Source of the DNA: Streptomyces sp. CB01580
GTDB lineage: Bacteria; Actinomycetota; Actinomycetes; Streptomycetales; Streptomycetaceae
Length of the DNA stretch: 64,000 nt
Direction: 5' to 3'
Assembly (NCBI RefSeq): GCF_001905795.1
Contig: NZ_LIXJ01000007.1
Location: forward strand, 221,370-285,369
In this document: piece by piece, positions 1 through 9,343 of the stretch
Position numbering within the stretch: the stretch's first letter is position 1
Layout: each line of letters begins with the position of its first letter
The notes under the pieces: generated by a model
The model's database searches: none
Told to the model about the DNA's origin: nothing
The model's input: the letters and a program-made list of their open reading frames with translations, nothing else
Program-made: the position numbers and the translations under genes

Positions 1-794
1 TCTTCCCCGTGCTGCACGGCCCGTACGGCGAGGACGGCACCCTCCAGGGGCTGCTGGAGCTCTCCGGTGTACCGTACGTCGGCGCGGGGGTGCTCGCCTC
101 GGCGGTCGGTCAGGACAAGGAGTACATGAAGCGGGTCTTCACCTCGTTCGGGCTGCCGGTCGGCCCGTACCTCGTGGTGCGCCCCCGCGAGTGGGACGCC
201 GATCCGTCCGCCGTCCGCAAGCGCATCGTGGACTTCGCCGGGGACCACGGCTGGCCGCTGTTCGTGAAGCCCTCCCGGGCCGGTTCGTCCTTCGGCATCA
301 CCAAGGTCGACGATCTGTCCGGGCTCGACGAGGCGATCGAGGAGGCCCGCCGCCACGACCCGAAGTTCCTGGTCGAGTCGCTGCTGCGGGGACGCGAGAT
401 CGAGTGCGGGGTGCTGGAGTTCGAGGACGGGCCGCGTGCCAGCGTGCCCGCCGAGATCCCTCCGGTGACCTCTCACGACTTCTATGACTTCGAGGCCAAG
501 TACATCGATTCGGCCTCCGGGATCGTGCCCGCCCCGCTCACCGAGGAGCAGACCGCCGAGGTCCAGCGCCTGGCGATCGAGGCGTTCGAGGCCGTGTCCT
601 GCGAGGGCCTGGTGCGCGCCGACTTCTTCCTCACCGAGGACGGCGATTTCGTGATCAACGAGATCAACACCCTGCCCGGCTTCACCCCGATCTCCATGTA
701 TCCGCGGATGTGGCGGGAGAGCGGCGTGAGCTACCCGGAACTGGTGGACCGGCTGATCCAGGCAGCGCTGAACCGGCCGACCGGCCTGCGCTGA
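1..794 (+). CDS. ddl: D-alanine--D-alanine ligase, C-terminal part (5' end outside window)
   Basis: This protein joins two D-alanines with ATP in the cytoplasm, supplying the dipeptide end of the peptidoglycan precursor. The frame is open from base 3 and enters with FPVLHGPYGEDGTLQG, the conserved junction before the ATP-grasp fold, so roughly the first 100 residues lie upstream of the window. The ATP-grasp part follows: KPSRAGSSFGI (ATP binding), EIPPVTSHDFYDFEAKY (mobile loop) and EINTLPGFTPISMYP near the C-terminus (Mg and D-Ala binding). The stop TGA is at 792-794. The product matches the Ddl family in motif order and C-terminal length; nothing looks broken. Confidence 0.95.
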   Translation, partial: FPVLHGPYGEDGTLQGLLELSGVPYVGAGVLASAVGQDKEYMKRVFTSFGLPVGPYLVVRPREWDADPSAVRKRIVDFAGDHGWPLFVKPSRAGSSFGITKVDDLSGLDEAIEEARRHDPKFLVESLLRGREIECGVLEFEDGPRASVPAEIPPVTSHDFYDFEAKYIDSASGIVPAPLTEEQTAEVQRLAIEAFEAVSCEGLVRADFFLTEDGDFVINEINTLPGFTPISMYPRMWRESGVSYPELVDRLIQAALNRPTGLR

Positions 795-954
795 GACGGC
801 GCCGTCCACGCGCGGTGCGTGTGCGGTCCGCGCGGGGCGTGCGCGCCGTCCCGCAGGGCGTGTGTTCCACGGACGGCGCCCGCGCCCTGCGGCGCACGTA
901 CCCGCGCACGCCCCTGTACGGCGCCACGGAGCGTGTGACACCCCGCCGCCGGGG

Positions 955-1440
955 TCAGAGGGCGGCGGGCACCGTCTTCAGCACGGCCGGGCCGAACGCG
1001 GCCAGCGGGCTCGCGTCATGGGCGTACGCCTCGGAGAGCCGCACCTCGACGTACGCCTTGCGGTAGGTGGTCGTGAACAGCGGGCCGCCGTCGTCCTGCT
1101 GCTCCAGCATCCAGTCGACGCCGTTCGCCTCGACGGCCTTGGACGAGGGGTCGTCCATCTTCGCGGGCCGGGGGACGCCGCAGCGCAGTACGATCGCTCC
1201 GTCCCCCCACTGGGCGGTCAGTTCGGACTTCGTCGCGGTGTCACCGCGGTCGAGTCCGGCGACGGTCTCAGGCAGCTCCTCGTGCAGCGCGCGGCAGTAC
1301 GCCGCGGCTTGCGCGGACGGCGTGGGAATCGTGACCGGCGGGGCCGCGTCCGAGGAACAGCCCACCGCGGCCAGCAGCAGCGCGGCGACGGACGGACCGA
1401 GAAGCACGGGATGGCCGAGACGGCGGCATGGTGATGTCAC
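955..1440 (-). CDS. DUF3515-family lipoprotein
   Basis: A 161-residue predicted lipoprotein of unknown function, conserved in actinomycetes. An N-terminal basic segment is followed by a hydrophobic stretch and the lipobox AAVGC, so the mature protein should be anchored by a lipid-modified Cys on the outer face of the membrane. The remainder has two further Cys (AYCRAL and LRCGVP) that could form a disulphide, and ends in a small soluble domain of the DUF3515 type. The start is GTG at 1438-1440. It lies 20 bp behind the Lrp-like gene on the same strand and is probably cotranscribed with it. No catalytic motif is visible. Confidence 0.8.
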   Translation of the reverse strand: MTSPCRRLGHPVLLGPSVAALLLAAVGCSSDAAPPVTIPTPSAQAAAYCRALHEELPETVAGLDRGDTATKSELTAQWGDGAIVLRCGVPRPAKMDDPSSKAVEANGVDWMLEQQDDGGPLFTTTYRKAYVEVRLSEAYAHDASPLAAFGPAVLKTVPAAL

Positions 1441-1460
1441 CGGCCCAGCGTAGACGGGGA

Positions 1461-1694
1461 CTACAGATGGACGACCGGGCAGGTCAGGGTTCTGGTGATG
1501 CCTTCCACCTGCTGGATCTTCGCGACCACCATGCGGCCGAGTTCGTCGACCGTGTCGGCCTGCGCGCGCACGATCACGTCGTAGGGGCCGGTGACGTCCT
1601 CCGCCTGGATCACTCCCGGAACACCAGAGATGGTTTCGGCGACGGTCGACGCCTTGCCCACCTCGGTCTGAATGAGGATGTACGCCTGTACCAC
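1461..1694 (-). CDS. Lrp/AsnC ligand-binding (RAM) domain protein, stand-alone
   Basis: A 77-residue protein consisting only of the effector-binding RAM domain of Lrp/AsnC regulators. It contains the characteristic VPGVIQAEDVTGPYDVIVR and the preceding beta-strand VQAYILIQTEVG, with no helix-turn-helix. The GTG start at 1692-1694 is preceded by a strong GGAGG about 5 bases away. The frame is open further upstream but that sequence is not protein-like. Such stand-alone RAM proteins (SraA-like) form dimers or octamers, bind amino acids and may modulate full-length Lrp partners; that role is inference here. It leads a likely two-gene unit with the DUF3515 lipoprotein. Confidence 0.85.
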   Translation of the reverse strand: MVQAYILIQTEVGKASTVAETISGVPGVIQAEDVTGPYDVIVRAQADTVDELGRMVVAKIQQVEGITRTLTCPVVHL

Positions 1695-2017
1695 GGAACC
1701 TCCAGGGCGGCCACGAGGATCATGTGGGGGAAAGGGACGCCACGGTATCGCGTCGCCGCGGGCCGCGGGGAGACCCGGGGGCCGGTTGCCGCCCACAGCG
1801 TGGCACGGGCACGGCTCGAGTTGACGTATGCCTTGACAGTACCGACAGCAATGACGGCCCGCGACCGCTGGCCCGGCGGCGCGGGAGGGGGTGGGGCGCG
1901 CCGACGGGAACCGGTGCAGACTGCTCCCTGCGGCGGCGGCCGGTCCACGAACCGGATCCCGGGCCGTCGAGGCGGCCCGGGCGACCGTCCGGCGCGACAG
2001 ATGAGAGGTGGGACTCG

Positions 2018-2989
2018 GTGAAGGGAACCGTGGGCGAGTTGGGGGAGTTCGGGCTCATCAGGGAGTTGACGTCCCGGCTCACCACCACTCCGGCGGTACG
2101 GCTCGGTCCCGGCGACGACGCCGCGGTCGTCTCCGCTCCCGACCGCAGGGTCGTGGCCAGCACGGACATCCTGCTGGAGGGACGGCACTTCCGCCGTGAC
2201 TGGTCGACGGCCTACGACGTCGGCCGCAAGGCCGCCGCACAGAACCTCGCCGACATCGCCGCCATGGGCGCCGTGCCGACGGCGCTGCTGCTCGGCCTGG
2301 TGGTCCCGGCCGAACTCCCGGTCACCTGGGCCGGGGAGCTGATGGACGGCCTCCGCGACGAGTGCCAGGTCGCCGGAGCGGCCGTGGTCGGCGGGGACGT
2401 GGTGCGCGGCGACATGATCACCGTCTCGATCACCGCGCTCGGCGATCTGCGCAACCACGAACCGGTCACCCGGTCCGGAGCCCGGCCCGGCGACGTCGTC
2501 GCCGTGACCGGCTGGCTCGGCTGGTCCGCCGCCGGATACGCCGTCCTCTCGCGTGGCTTCCGCTCGCCCCGCGCCTTCGTCGAGGCCCACCGGCGCCCCG
2601 AACCGCCGTACCACGCGGGCCCCGCCGCCGCCGGGCTCGGCGCCACCGCGATGACCGACGTGAGCGACGGACTGGTCGCCGACCTCGGGCACATCGCGGA
2701 GGCCAGCGGCGTCAGGATCGACATCCGCTCCGGCCTCATCGACATCCCCACGCAGATGTCCGACATCGGTCAGGCCGTCGGCGTGGACCCCCTCCAGTGG
2801 GTGCTGACCGGGGGAGAGGACCACGCGATCGTCGCCACGTTCCCGCCGGACGTGAAGCTGCCCGCTCGCTGGAAGGTGATCGGGGAGGTCCTCAACTCCT
2901 CGGCGCTGCCCCAGGTGACGGTCGACGGGGCGCCCTGGACCAGCAAGAGCGGCTGGGACCATTTCGGGGGCATAGAGGACGCCCGGTGA
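2018..2989 (+). CDS. thiL: Thiamine-monophosphate kinase
   Basis: ThiL phosphorylates thiamine monophosphate to thiamine pyrophosphate, the last step of the pathway, in the cytoplasm. The 323-residue product is the usual length. It shows the AIRS/PurM-type ATP-binding features: GPGDDAAVV near residue 30, GGDVVRGD, DVSDGLVADLGHI in the middle and GGEDHAIVATF near the C-terminus. The GTG start at 2018 follows GAGAGGTGGG; the reading frame extends about 290 bases upstream without a stop but that part is low-complexity and out of family. It is followed 80 bp later by thiD, so two thiamine genes lie together. Confidence 0.95.
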   Translation: MKGTVGELGEFGLIRELTSRLTTTPAVRLGPGDDAAVVSAPDRRVVASTDILLEGRHFRRDWSTAYDVGRKAAAQNLADIAAMGAVPTALLLGLVVPAELPVTWAGELMDGLRDECQVAGAAVVGGDVVRGDMITVSITALGDLRNHEPVTRSGARPGDVVAVTGWLGWSAAGYAVLSRGFRSPRAFVEAHRRPEPPYHAGPAAAGLGATAMTDVSDGLVADLGHIAEASGVRIDIRSGLIDIPTQMSDIGQAVGVDPLQWVLTGGEDHAIVATFPPDVKLPARWKVIGEVLNSSALPQVTVDGAPWTSKSGWDHFGGIEDAR

Positions 2990-3069
2990 TCCGGAGCGCC
3001 GAAGTCGTCGCCCGCCGCCGGGCATCGCCCCGTGGCAGGGGCGCGACGAGCGCCCAGTAGATTCGGGAC

Positions 3070-3900
3070 ATGCTCATACCCGCCCCCACGCCTGTCGCCG
3101 TGCCCGTCACCGCGCCCGCCCGTGTGCTCACCGTCGCCGGATCCGACTCCGGCGGCGGCGCGGGCATCCAGGCCGACCTGAAGACGATGACGGCGTTCGG
3201 CGTGCACGGAATGAGCGTGCTGACCGCCGTCACCGCGCAGAACTCCCTGGGGGTGCAGGGCGCCTGGGAACTGCCGGCCGAGGCGGTGCGCGCCCAGTAC
3301 CGCGCCGTGGTGGACGACATCGGGGTGCAGGCGGTGAAGACCGGCATGCTGTCGTCGGCCGCGCTCGTGGACACCGTGGCCGGACTCCTCGCCGGCACGG
3401 ACGCCCCCGTCGTCGTCGACCCGGTCGGGGTCTCCAAGCACGGAGATCCGCTGCTGGCCGCCGAAGCACTCGACTCCGTACGCACGCGGCTGCTGCCGGT
3501 CGCCACGGTCGCCACCCCGAACCTGGACGAGGTGGCGCAGCTCACCGGGGCGACCATCACGGACGAGGCCGGGATGCGGCGGGCCGCCGACGCGGTCCTG
3601 GGCTTCGGGCCGCGCTGGGTCGTCATCAAGGGCGGCCATCTGCCGGGCGACCCCGTCGACCTCCTGACGGACGGCGACCGGGAACACTGGCTGCGCGCAC
3701 CCAGGCACGACAACCGCCACACCCACGGCACCGGCTGCACCCTCGCCTCGGCGATCGCCTGCGGGCTGGCCCTGGGACACGACGTGCCCACGGCGGTGCG
3801 GAACGCGAAGGAGTACGTCACCGGGGCGATCGCGGCGGGCTTCCCGCTGGGTGCCGGGATCGGACCCGTCGACCATGGCTGGCGGGCGCGCGGCGTGTGA
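3070..3900 (+). CDS. thiD: Hydroxymethylpyrimidine/phosphomethylpyrimidine kinase
   Basis: ThiD phosphorylates hydroxymethylpyrimidine and its monophosphate to give HMP-PP for thiamine assembly. The 276-residue ribokinase-fold protein shows [19 protein letters not shown] near the N-terminus (substrate and ATP binding), [13 protein letters not shown] in the centre, [10 protein letters not shown] and the anion-hole motif [15 protein letters not shown] near the C-terminus. There is no good Shine-Dalgarno before the ATG. Instead a TAGATT hexamer at 3058-3063 lies 6 bases upstream, which suggests a leaderless transcript starting at the ATG. A strong terminator follows at 3961-3988. Confidence 0.95.
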   Translation: MLIPAPTPVAVPVTAPARVLTVAGSDSGGGAGIQADLKTMTAFGVHGMSVLTAVTAQNSLGVQGAWELPAEAVRAQYRAVVDDIGVQAVKTGMLSSAALVDTVAGLLAGTDAPVVVDPVGVSKHGDPLLAAEALDSVRTRLLPVATVATPNLDEVAQLTGATITDEAGMRRAADAVLGFGPRWVVIKGGHLPGDPVDLLTDGDREHWLRAPRHDNRHTHGTGCTLASAIACGLALGHDVPTAVRNAKEYVTGAIAAGFPLGAGIGPVDHGWRARGV

Positions 3901-3960
3901 GCGGTCCCGCGCGCCGTGGACGGCCCCGCGCCCGGCCGTGGCGCGAGCGCACAACAAAAA

Positions 3961-3988
3961 GCCGGTCCACCGAGATGGACCGGCTTTT
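3961..3988. terminator. Bidirectional intrinsic terminator between thiD and rpmB
   Basis: A perfect 9-bp stem GCCGGTCCA/TGGACCGGC with a 6-base loop is flanked by A5 on the left (3956-3960) and T4 on the right (3985-3988). The geometry serves both convergent genes: thiD on the plus strand and rpmB on the minus strand. Confidence 0.9.
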
Positions 3989-4022
3989 CGGGCAACCGGA
4001 AGGCTGCGCTACGACGGGAACG

Positions 4023-4208
4023 TCAGCGCGCGACCTTGCCGGCCTTGATGCACGAGGTGCAGACGTTGAGCCGCTTCGGCGTCCGACCGACCACGGCACG
4101 CACGCGCTGGATGTTGGGGTTCCAGCGACGGGACGTACGGCGGTGCGAGTGCGAAATGTTGTTGCCGAAGCCCGGCCCCTTGCCGCAGACGTCGCAGTTG
4201 GCAGCCAC
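4023..4208 (-). CDS. rpmB: 50S ribosomal protein L28 (zinc-ribbon form)
   Basis: L28 is a small protein of the large ribosomal subunit. The 61-residue product begins [17 protein letters not shown] and contains a second CTSC pair near the C-terminus, so it is the Cys-containing, zinc-binding (C+) form. The basic core [14 protein letters not shown] is typical. The start is GTG at 4206-4208. Streptomycetes often carry an additional Cys-free L28 elsewhere that is used in zinc shortage; no Zur-like site was recognised here. An 18-bp perfect palindrome lies about 37 bp upstream of the start. Confidence 0.95.
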   Translation of the reverse strand: MAANCDVCGKGPGFGNNISHSHRRTSRRWNPNIQRVRAVVGRTPKRLNVCTSCIKAGKVAR

Positions 4209-4244
4209 GGGTCACTCCAAAGACTTCAGATGCACTTACAGTGA

Positions 4245-4262
4245 ATTCCGGCGCGCCGGAAT
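4245..4262. promoter_or_regulatory. 18-bp perfect palindrome upstream of rpmB
   Basis: ATTCCGGCGCGCCGGAAT is a perfect palindrome located 37-54 bp upstream of the rpmB start and about 200 bp before the FakA-like gene. It could be a protein operator in the rpmB promoter or a short hairpin in its leader. No matching known box was recognised. Confidence 0.5.
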
Positions 4263-4464
4263 CATATGACTGAAGTGGCGGTACCGGAGGAATGGCCCGA
4301 CTCTCATCGGGCAACCGAAGCAGCATACAACGACCGCTTCGGCAGAACGAAACTACCATGGCTTTTGCCGCCCCGGTCCCGCCCGTCCCGGCCTGGGACG
4401 GCCGCGCGGGGACTACTCTGCGGTGCAGCCGACCCCCACCGGCCGATTCCGAGGAGGACCACAG

Positions 4465-6087
4465 GTGCCACACCCCGCCGACGACCTGGACGCCGTCGCG
4501 GTGCGCACCTGGTGCTCGCTGGCCCTGGAGGCGCTGGGCCGGGAGCGCGCGGCGATCGACGCGATCAACGTCTACCCGGTCGCCGACGGGGACACCGGCA
4601 CCAACCTCTATCTGACCGCGGAGTCCGCGGTCCGGGCCGTCGAGGCCGTCTTCGCCGCCCACGAGACCGGTACGACCGTGCCCGCGACCGCCGACGCGGT
4701 ACGGGCCATGGCGCACGGGGCGCTGATCGGCGCCCGGGGGAACTCCGGCACGATCCTGGCCCAGCTGCTGCGCGGGATGGCCGGGGTGCTGGCCGACGGA
4801 CACGACGCGCATCACCTGCTCCGGGCGCTGTCCGCCGCCGCCGTCGCCGCCCGACGGGCCGTCGCCCACCCCGTCGAGGGCACCGTGCTCACCGTGGCCG
4901 ACCGGGCCGCCGAGGCCGCCGCGCGCACGGCGGGCGTCCCCGGGACCGCGGCGGTGGCGCGGGCGGCGTACGAGGGGGCGCGAGCGGCCCTGGAGGCGAC
5001 CCCCGGGCAACTCGCGGTGCTGGGCCGGGCCGGGGTCGTGGACGCCGGGGGCCGGGGCCTGGTGACGGTGCTCGGGGCACTCGTCGAGGCGGTCTCCGGG
5101 CGGGCGCCCGAACCCGCGTACGCCGCCGGGCCGGTGGCCCCGCTGCCCGTCGCGCCGGTGCCGGGGGACTGCGCGGCGGGCGGACCGGCGTTCGAGGTCA
5201 TCTACCTGCTGGAGGCGGACGACGACGCCGTGGACCGGCTGCGCGCGCGGCTCGACGGGCTCGGCGACTCGCTGGTGGTGGTCGGCGGCGACGGACTGTG
5301 GAACGTCCATGTGCACGTCGACGACGCGGGCGCGGCGGTGGAGGCGGGTGTCGAGGCCGGGCGCCCGTACCGCATCCGGATCACCCACTTCGGCGCGGAC
5401 CGGGTGCCGCCCCCCGCCGAACCCGTGCAGCGTGCCGTCGTCGTGGTGGTCCCCGGCGAGGGGCTGCGCGGCCTGTGCGAGGAGGCCGGGGCGACGACGG
5501 TTCTGGCGCGCCCGGGGGAGCCGCCCGCCAGCGGCGAGATCGTCGACGCCATCCGCCGGGCGCACGCCCGCGAGGTCGTCCTGCTGCCCAACGACGCCGA
5601 GTTGCGGCACACCGCCGCTGCCGCCGCCGAGCAGGCCCGGGCCGAGGGGGTCAGGGTCGCCCTGATCCCGACCCGGGCCGCCGTCCAGGGCGTCGCCGCC
5701 CTCGCCGTCCACGAACCGGGCCGCAGCTTCGACGAGGACGTCGTGGCCATGACCGCCGCGGCCGGTGCCGCCCGCTACGCCGAACTCGCCGTCGCCGAAC
5801 GGCAGTCGTGGACCATGGCGGGCATCTGCCAGGCCGGCGACGTGCTGGGGCTGATCGACGGCGACGTCGCGGTCATCGGCCAGGACGTGCCGGAGACCGC
5901 CCGCGGCGTGCTCGACCGCATGCTGGCGGCGGGCGGCGAACTGGTCACCCTCGTCCTGGGCGAGGACGTCCCGGACAGCCTGGCCGAGGCGCTGGAGGAA
6001 CACGTGCGCGAGGGGTATCTGGCGGTCGACACGGTGGTGTACCGGGGCGGCCGGCAGAGCGCCCCGTTGCTGATCGGGGTGGAGTAG
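4465..6087 (+). CDS. DAK2-domain, FakA-like kinase protein
   Basis: A 540-residue protein of the DAK2/FakA group, related to dihydroxyacetone kinase and the fatty-acid kinase FakA that works with DegV-type (FakB) acyl carriers. The N-terminal DAK2 domain shows the Mg-ATP motif NVYPVADGDTGTNLYLT (about residues 35-51) and the GARGNSGTILAQLLRG helix. A middle region and a C-terminal domain of about 200 residues follow (GEIVDAIRRAHAREVV). The GTG start at 4465 has GAGGAGGA at 4451-4458. Fatty-acid phosphorylation is the inferred activity by family; no DegV-like partner is in this window. It lies upstream of recG, as is common in Gram-positive genomes. Confidence 0.85.
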   Translation: MPHPADDLDAVAVRTWCSLALEALGRERAAIDAINVYPVADGDTGTNLYLTAESAVRAVEAVFAAHETGTTVPATADAVRAMAHGALIGARGNSGTILAQLLRGMAGVLADGHDAHHLLRALSAAAVAARRAVAHPVEGTVLTVADRAAEAAARTAGVPGTAAVARAAYEGARAALEATPGQLAVLGRAGVVDAGGRGLVTVLGALVEAVSGRAPEPAYAAGPVAPLPVAPVPGDCAAGGPAFEVIYLLEADDDAVDRLRARLDGLGDSLVVVGGDGLWNVHVHVDDAGAAVEAGVEAGRPYRIRITHFGADRVPPPAEPVQRAVVVVVPGEGLRGLCEEAGATTVLARPGEPPASGEIVDAIRRAHAREVVLLPNDAELRHTAAAAAEQARAEGVRVALIPTRAAVQGVAALAVHEPGRSFDEDVVAMTAAAGAARYAELAVAERQSWTMAGICQAGDVLGLIDGDVAVIGQDVPETARGVLDRMLAAGGELVTLVLGEDVPDSLAEALEEHVREGYLAVDTVVYRGGRQSAPLLIGVE

Positions 6088-6309
6088 CCGCCCACCGCCG
6101 GCCCGCCGGACGGTGCCGCTCGGTGAGTGTCCGTGCACGGGACGGCGGACCACGGACGAGGTGTCCCCGCCCGGCCCGTCTTTGCTGTCGCCGTGCCCGG
6201 GGACGGCGCCCGGACCGGCCGCCGACGGAGGCACGGTCACTGCCCCGAGCAGCGGAATCGGACGCTCCGGGTGGTGCGCGTCCAGCATCTGTCAGTGGTG
6301 TGGTGTGCA

Positions 6310-8562
6310 ATGGATCGCGTGTCTGCGTTCGATGAACCCCTCAGGAAGCTGCTCGGCGGAGCCACCGCGAAGGTGATGGCCGACCACCTCGACCTGCACA
6401 CGGTCGGTGATCTGCTGCACCACTACCCGCGGCGGTACGAGGAGCGCGGCCGGCTCACGGCGCTGACCGATCTCCCGCTGGACGAGCACGTGACGGTGGT
6501 CGCCCAGGTCGCCGACGCCCGCGTGCTGACGTTCAACAACGGCCGCGGCAAGCGGCTCGAAGTGACCCTCACCGACGGGCACGGCCGCCTCCAGCTGGTC
6601 TTCTTCGGCCACGGGGTCCACAAGCCGCACAAGGAGCTGCTGCCGGGCCGGCGGGCCATGTTCGCGGGCAAGGTGTCCGTCTTCAACCGGAAGCTCCAGC
6701 TGGCCCATCCCACGTACCAGCTGCTGGACGTCCAGGACACCGACGAGGCCGCGGAGGCGGTGGACGCCTTCGCCGGGCGGCTGCTGCCGATCTACCCCGC
6801 CTGCAAGCAACTGGACTCGTGGCGGATCGCGAAGGCCGTCGATACCGTGCTGCCCGGTGCTCAGGAGGCCGTCGACCCGCTGCCGCCCGCGCTGCGCGAG
6901 GGCCGTGGATTCGCCTCGCTCCCGGAGGCGTTGCTGAAGATCCACCGTCCGCAGACCAAGGCGGACATCGCCCTCGCCCGGGACCGCCTGAAGTGGGACG
7001 AGGCGTTCGTCCTCCAGGTCGCGCTGGCCCGTCGTCGCTACACGGACACCCAGCTTCCGGCCGTGGCCCGCAGGCCCCGGTCCGGCGGGCTGCTCGACGC
7101 CTTCGACGCCAAGCTGCCCTTCACCCTCACCGAGGGCCAGCGGAAGGTCTCCGCCGAGATCTTCGACGACCTGGCGACCGAGCACCCGATGCACCGGCTG
7201 CTCCAGGGAGAGGTGGGTTCGGGCAAGACCATGGTCGCGCTCCGCGCGATGCTGGGTGTCGTCGACGCGGGCGGGCAGGCCGCCATGCTGGCCCCCACCG
7301 AGGTGCTCGCCCAGCAGCACCACCGCTCCATCACCGAGATGATGGGGGAACTGGCCGAGGGCGGGATGCTGGGCGGCTCCGAGCAGGGCACGAAAGTGGT
7401 GCTGCTCACCGGTTCCATGGGCGCGGCCGCCCGCCGCCAGGCCCTGCTGGACCTCGTCACCGGTGAGGCCGGGATCGTGATCGGCACCCATGCCCTGATC
7501 GAGGACAAGGTGAAGTTCCACGATCTGGGCCTGGTGGTCGTCGACGAACAGCACCGTTTCGGCGTGGAACAGCGCGACGCCCTGCGCTCCAAGGGCAAGC
7601 AGCCGCCGCACCTGCTGGTCATGACGGCCACCCCCATTCCCCGTACGGTCGCCATGACCGTCTTCGGCGACCTGGAGACCTCCGTGCTCGACCAGTTGCC
7701 GGCCGGCCGTTCGCCGATCGCCAGCCATGTCGTGCCCGCCAAGGACAAGCCGCACTTTCTCAGCCGCGCCTGGGAGCGGGTCCGCGAGGAGGTGGAGAAC
7801 GGCCACCAGGCGTACGTGGTCTGCCCCCGCATCGGGGACGACGCCGACGACGAGGCGTCGGCCGGGAAGGCGAAGCCCCGGAAGAAGGCCGCCGACGGCG
7901 CGGACGGCGCAGAGAACGGCGAAGACGGCGGGGACGACGGCGAGAAGCGCCCGCCGCTCGCCGTCCTGGACATCGCCGAACAGCTCGCCAAGGGCCCCCT
8001 GACCGGTCTGCGCGTCGAGGTCCTGCACGGCAGGATGAACCCCGACGACAAGGACGAGGTGATGCGCCGGTTCGCCGCGGGGCAGGCCGACGTCCTCGTC
8101 GCCACCACCGTCATCGAGGTCGGGGTCAACGTCCCCAACGCCACCGTCATGGTGATCATGGACGCCGACCGGTTCGGCGTCTCCCAGCTGCACCAGCTGC
8201 GCGGCCGGGTCGGCCGCGGATCGGCCGCCGGACTCTGTCTGCTGGTCACCGAGGCCCACGAGGCCGGTCCCGCCCGTGCCCGGCTCTCCGCGGTCGCGTC
8301 CACCCTCGACGGTTTCGAACTGTCCCGGATCGACCTGGAGCAGCGGCGCGAGGGCGATGTCCTCGGCCAGGCCCAGTCCGGGGTGCGCTCCTCCCTGCGG
8401 GTGCTCACCGTCATCGACGACGAGGAGGTCATCGCCGCCGCCCGCGAGGAGGCCTCGACCATCGTCGCCGCCGACCCGGAGCTGGAGCACCTGCCCGAGC
8501 TGCGGACCGCGCTGGACGCCCTGCTGGACAAGGAGCGCGAGCAGTACCTGGACAAGGGCTGA
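6310..8562 (+). CDS. recG: ATP-dependent DNA helicase RecG
   Basis: RecG remodels stalled replication forks and branch-migrates Holliday junctions. The 750-residue product has the N-terminal wedge/OB domain, then helicase motifs: GEVGSGKTM (Walker A), DEQHRFG (motif II), TATPIPRT (motif III), and VATTVIEVGVNVPNA plus QLRGRVGRG at the C-terminal lobe. The ATG at 6310 (MDRVSAFDEPL) or the GTG at 6319 could be used; neither has a strong Shine-Dalgarno. An acidic/lysine-rich insertion of about 40 residues (GKAKPRKKAADGADGAENGE onward) sits between the two helicase lobes and is absent from well-known RecG proteins. Confidence 0.95.
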   Translation: MDRVSAFDEPLRKLLGGATAKVMADHLDLHTVGDLLHHYPRRYEERGRLTALTDLPLDEHVTVVAQVADARVLTFNNGRGKRLEVTLTDGHGRLQLVFFGHGVHKPHKELLPGRRAMFAGKVSVFNRKLQLAHPTYQLLDVQDTDEAAEAVDAFAGRLLPIYPACKQLDSWRIAKAVDTVLPGAQEAVDPLPPALREGRGFASLPEALLKIHRPQTKADIALARDRLKWDEAFVLQVALARRRYTDTQLPAVARRPRSGGLLDAFDAKLPFTLTEGQRKVSAEIFDDLATEHPMHRLLQGEVGSGKTMVALRAMLGVVDAGGQAAMLAPTEVLAQQHHRSITEMMGELAEGGMLGGSEQGTKVVLLTGSMGAAARRQALLDLVTGEAGIVIGTHALIEDKVKFHDLGLVVVDEQHRFGVEQRDALRSKGKQPPHLLVMTATPIPRTVAMTVFGDLETSVLDQLPAGRSPIASHVVPAKDKPHFLSRAWERVREEVENGHQAYVVCPRIGDDADDEASAGKAKPRKKAADGADGAENGEDGGDDGEKRPPLAVLDIAEQLAKGPLTGLRVEVLHGRMNPDDKDEVMRRFAAGQADVLVATTVIEVGVNVPNATVMVIMDADRFGVSQLHQLRGRVGRGSAAGLCLLVTEAHEAGPARARLSAVASTLDGFELSRIDLEQRREGDVLGQAQSGVRSSLRVLTVIDDEEVIAAAREEASTIVAADPELEHLPELRTALDALLDKEREQYLDKG

Positions 8563-8732
8563 GGGGGGGTGAGCCCGGCCGGGGGACGGGAGAGCGGGCC
8601 GAGGGACGAGGCCGGGCGACGAGGAGGCGGGCGAGCACGGGCGCGCGGCCCGATCCGTCGCGACGCCATATCGTGGGTGGCACGGCACCGCGGCACCCTG
8701 CGGACCACCCACGAACCGAGGACCAGACACCC

Positions 8733-9317
8733 ATGACCCGCGTGATCGCCGGCGCGGCCGGCGGACGCCTCCTGGCCGTCCCGCCCGGCACCGGCACCCG
8801 CCCCACCTCCGACCGTGCGCGCGAGGGCCTCTTCTCCACCTGGGAATCCCTCCTGGGCGGTCTCGACGACACCAGGGTCGCGGACCTGTACGCGGGGTCG
8901 GGCGCCGTCGGCCTGGAGGCGCTCTCCCGGGGCGCGGCCCACGCCCTGCTCGTCGAGGCCGACCCCAGGGCCGTCCGCGTCGTCCGGGACAACGCCCGCG
9001 CCCTCGGGCTGCCCGGCGCCGAGGTCCGCACCGGCAGGGCCGAGCAGATCGTCTCGGGCCCCCCGCCCGCGGTGCCGTACGACATCGTGTTCCTCGACCC
9101 GCCCTACGCCGTGACCGACGGCGACCTCTGCGAGATCCTGATCACACTCCGTACTCAGGGGTGGCTCACGCCGGACGCACTCGTCACCGTGGAACGCAGC
9201 ACCCGAGGCGGAGAATTCGGCTGGCCCACGGGATTCGAGCCACTGCGGTCCCGTCGCTACGGCGAGGGCACGCTTTGGTACGGTCACGCCGCCTCTACGT
9301 GCCAAGACGCACGATGA
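8733..9317 (+). CDS. rsmD: 16S rRNA (guanine(966)-N2)-methyltransferase
   Basis: RsmD methylates G966 of 16S rRNA in the small subunit. The 194-residue product starts MTRVIAGAAGGRLL, has the SAM-binding motif DLYAGSGAVGLEALSRGA (about residues 50-67) and the N-methylase catalytic motif DPPYAV. The ATG at 8733 is chosen because homologous sequence starts there; the frame continues upstream with unrelated sequence. Its stop region touches coaD, so the two genes form the common rsmD-coaD unit. Confidence 0.93.
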   Translation: MTRVIAGAAGGRLLAVPPGTGTRPTSDRAREGLFSTWESLLGGLDDTRVADLYAGSGAVGLEALSRGAAHALLVEADPRAVRVVRDNARALGLPGAEVRTGRAEQIVSGPPPAVPYDIVFLDPPYAVTDGDLCEILITLRTQGWLTPDALVTVERSTRGGEFGWPTGFEPLRSRRYGEGTLWYGHAASTCQDAR

Positions 9318-9343
9318 CCGCACCGGAGAGCGAGGGAATCACG

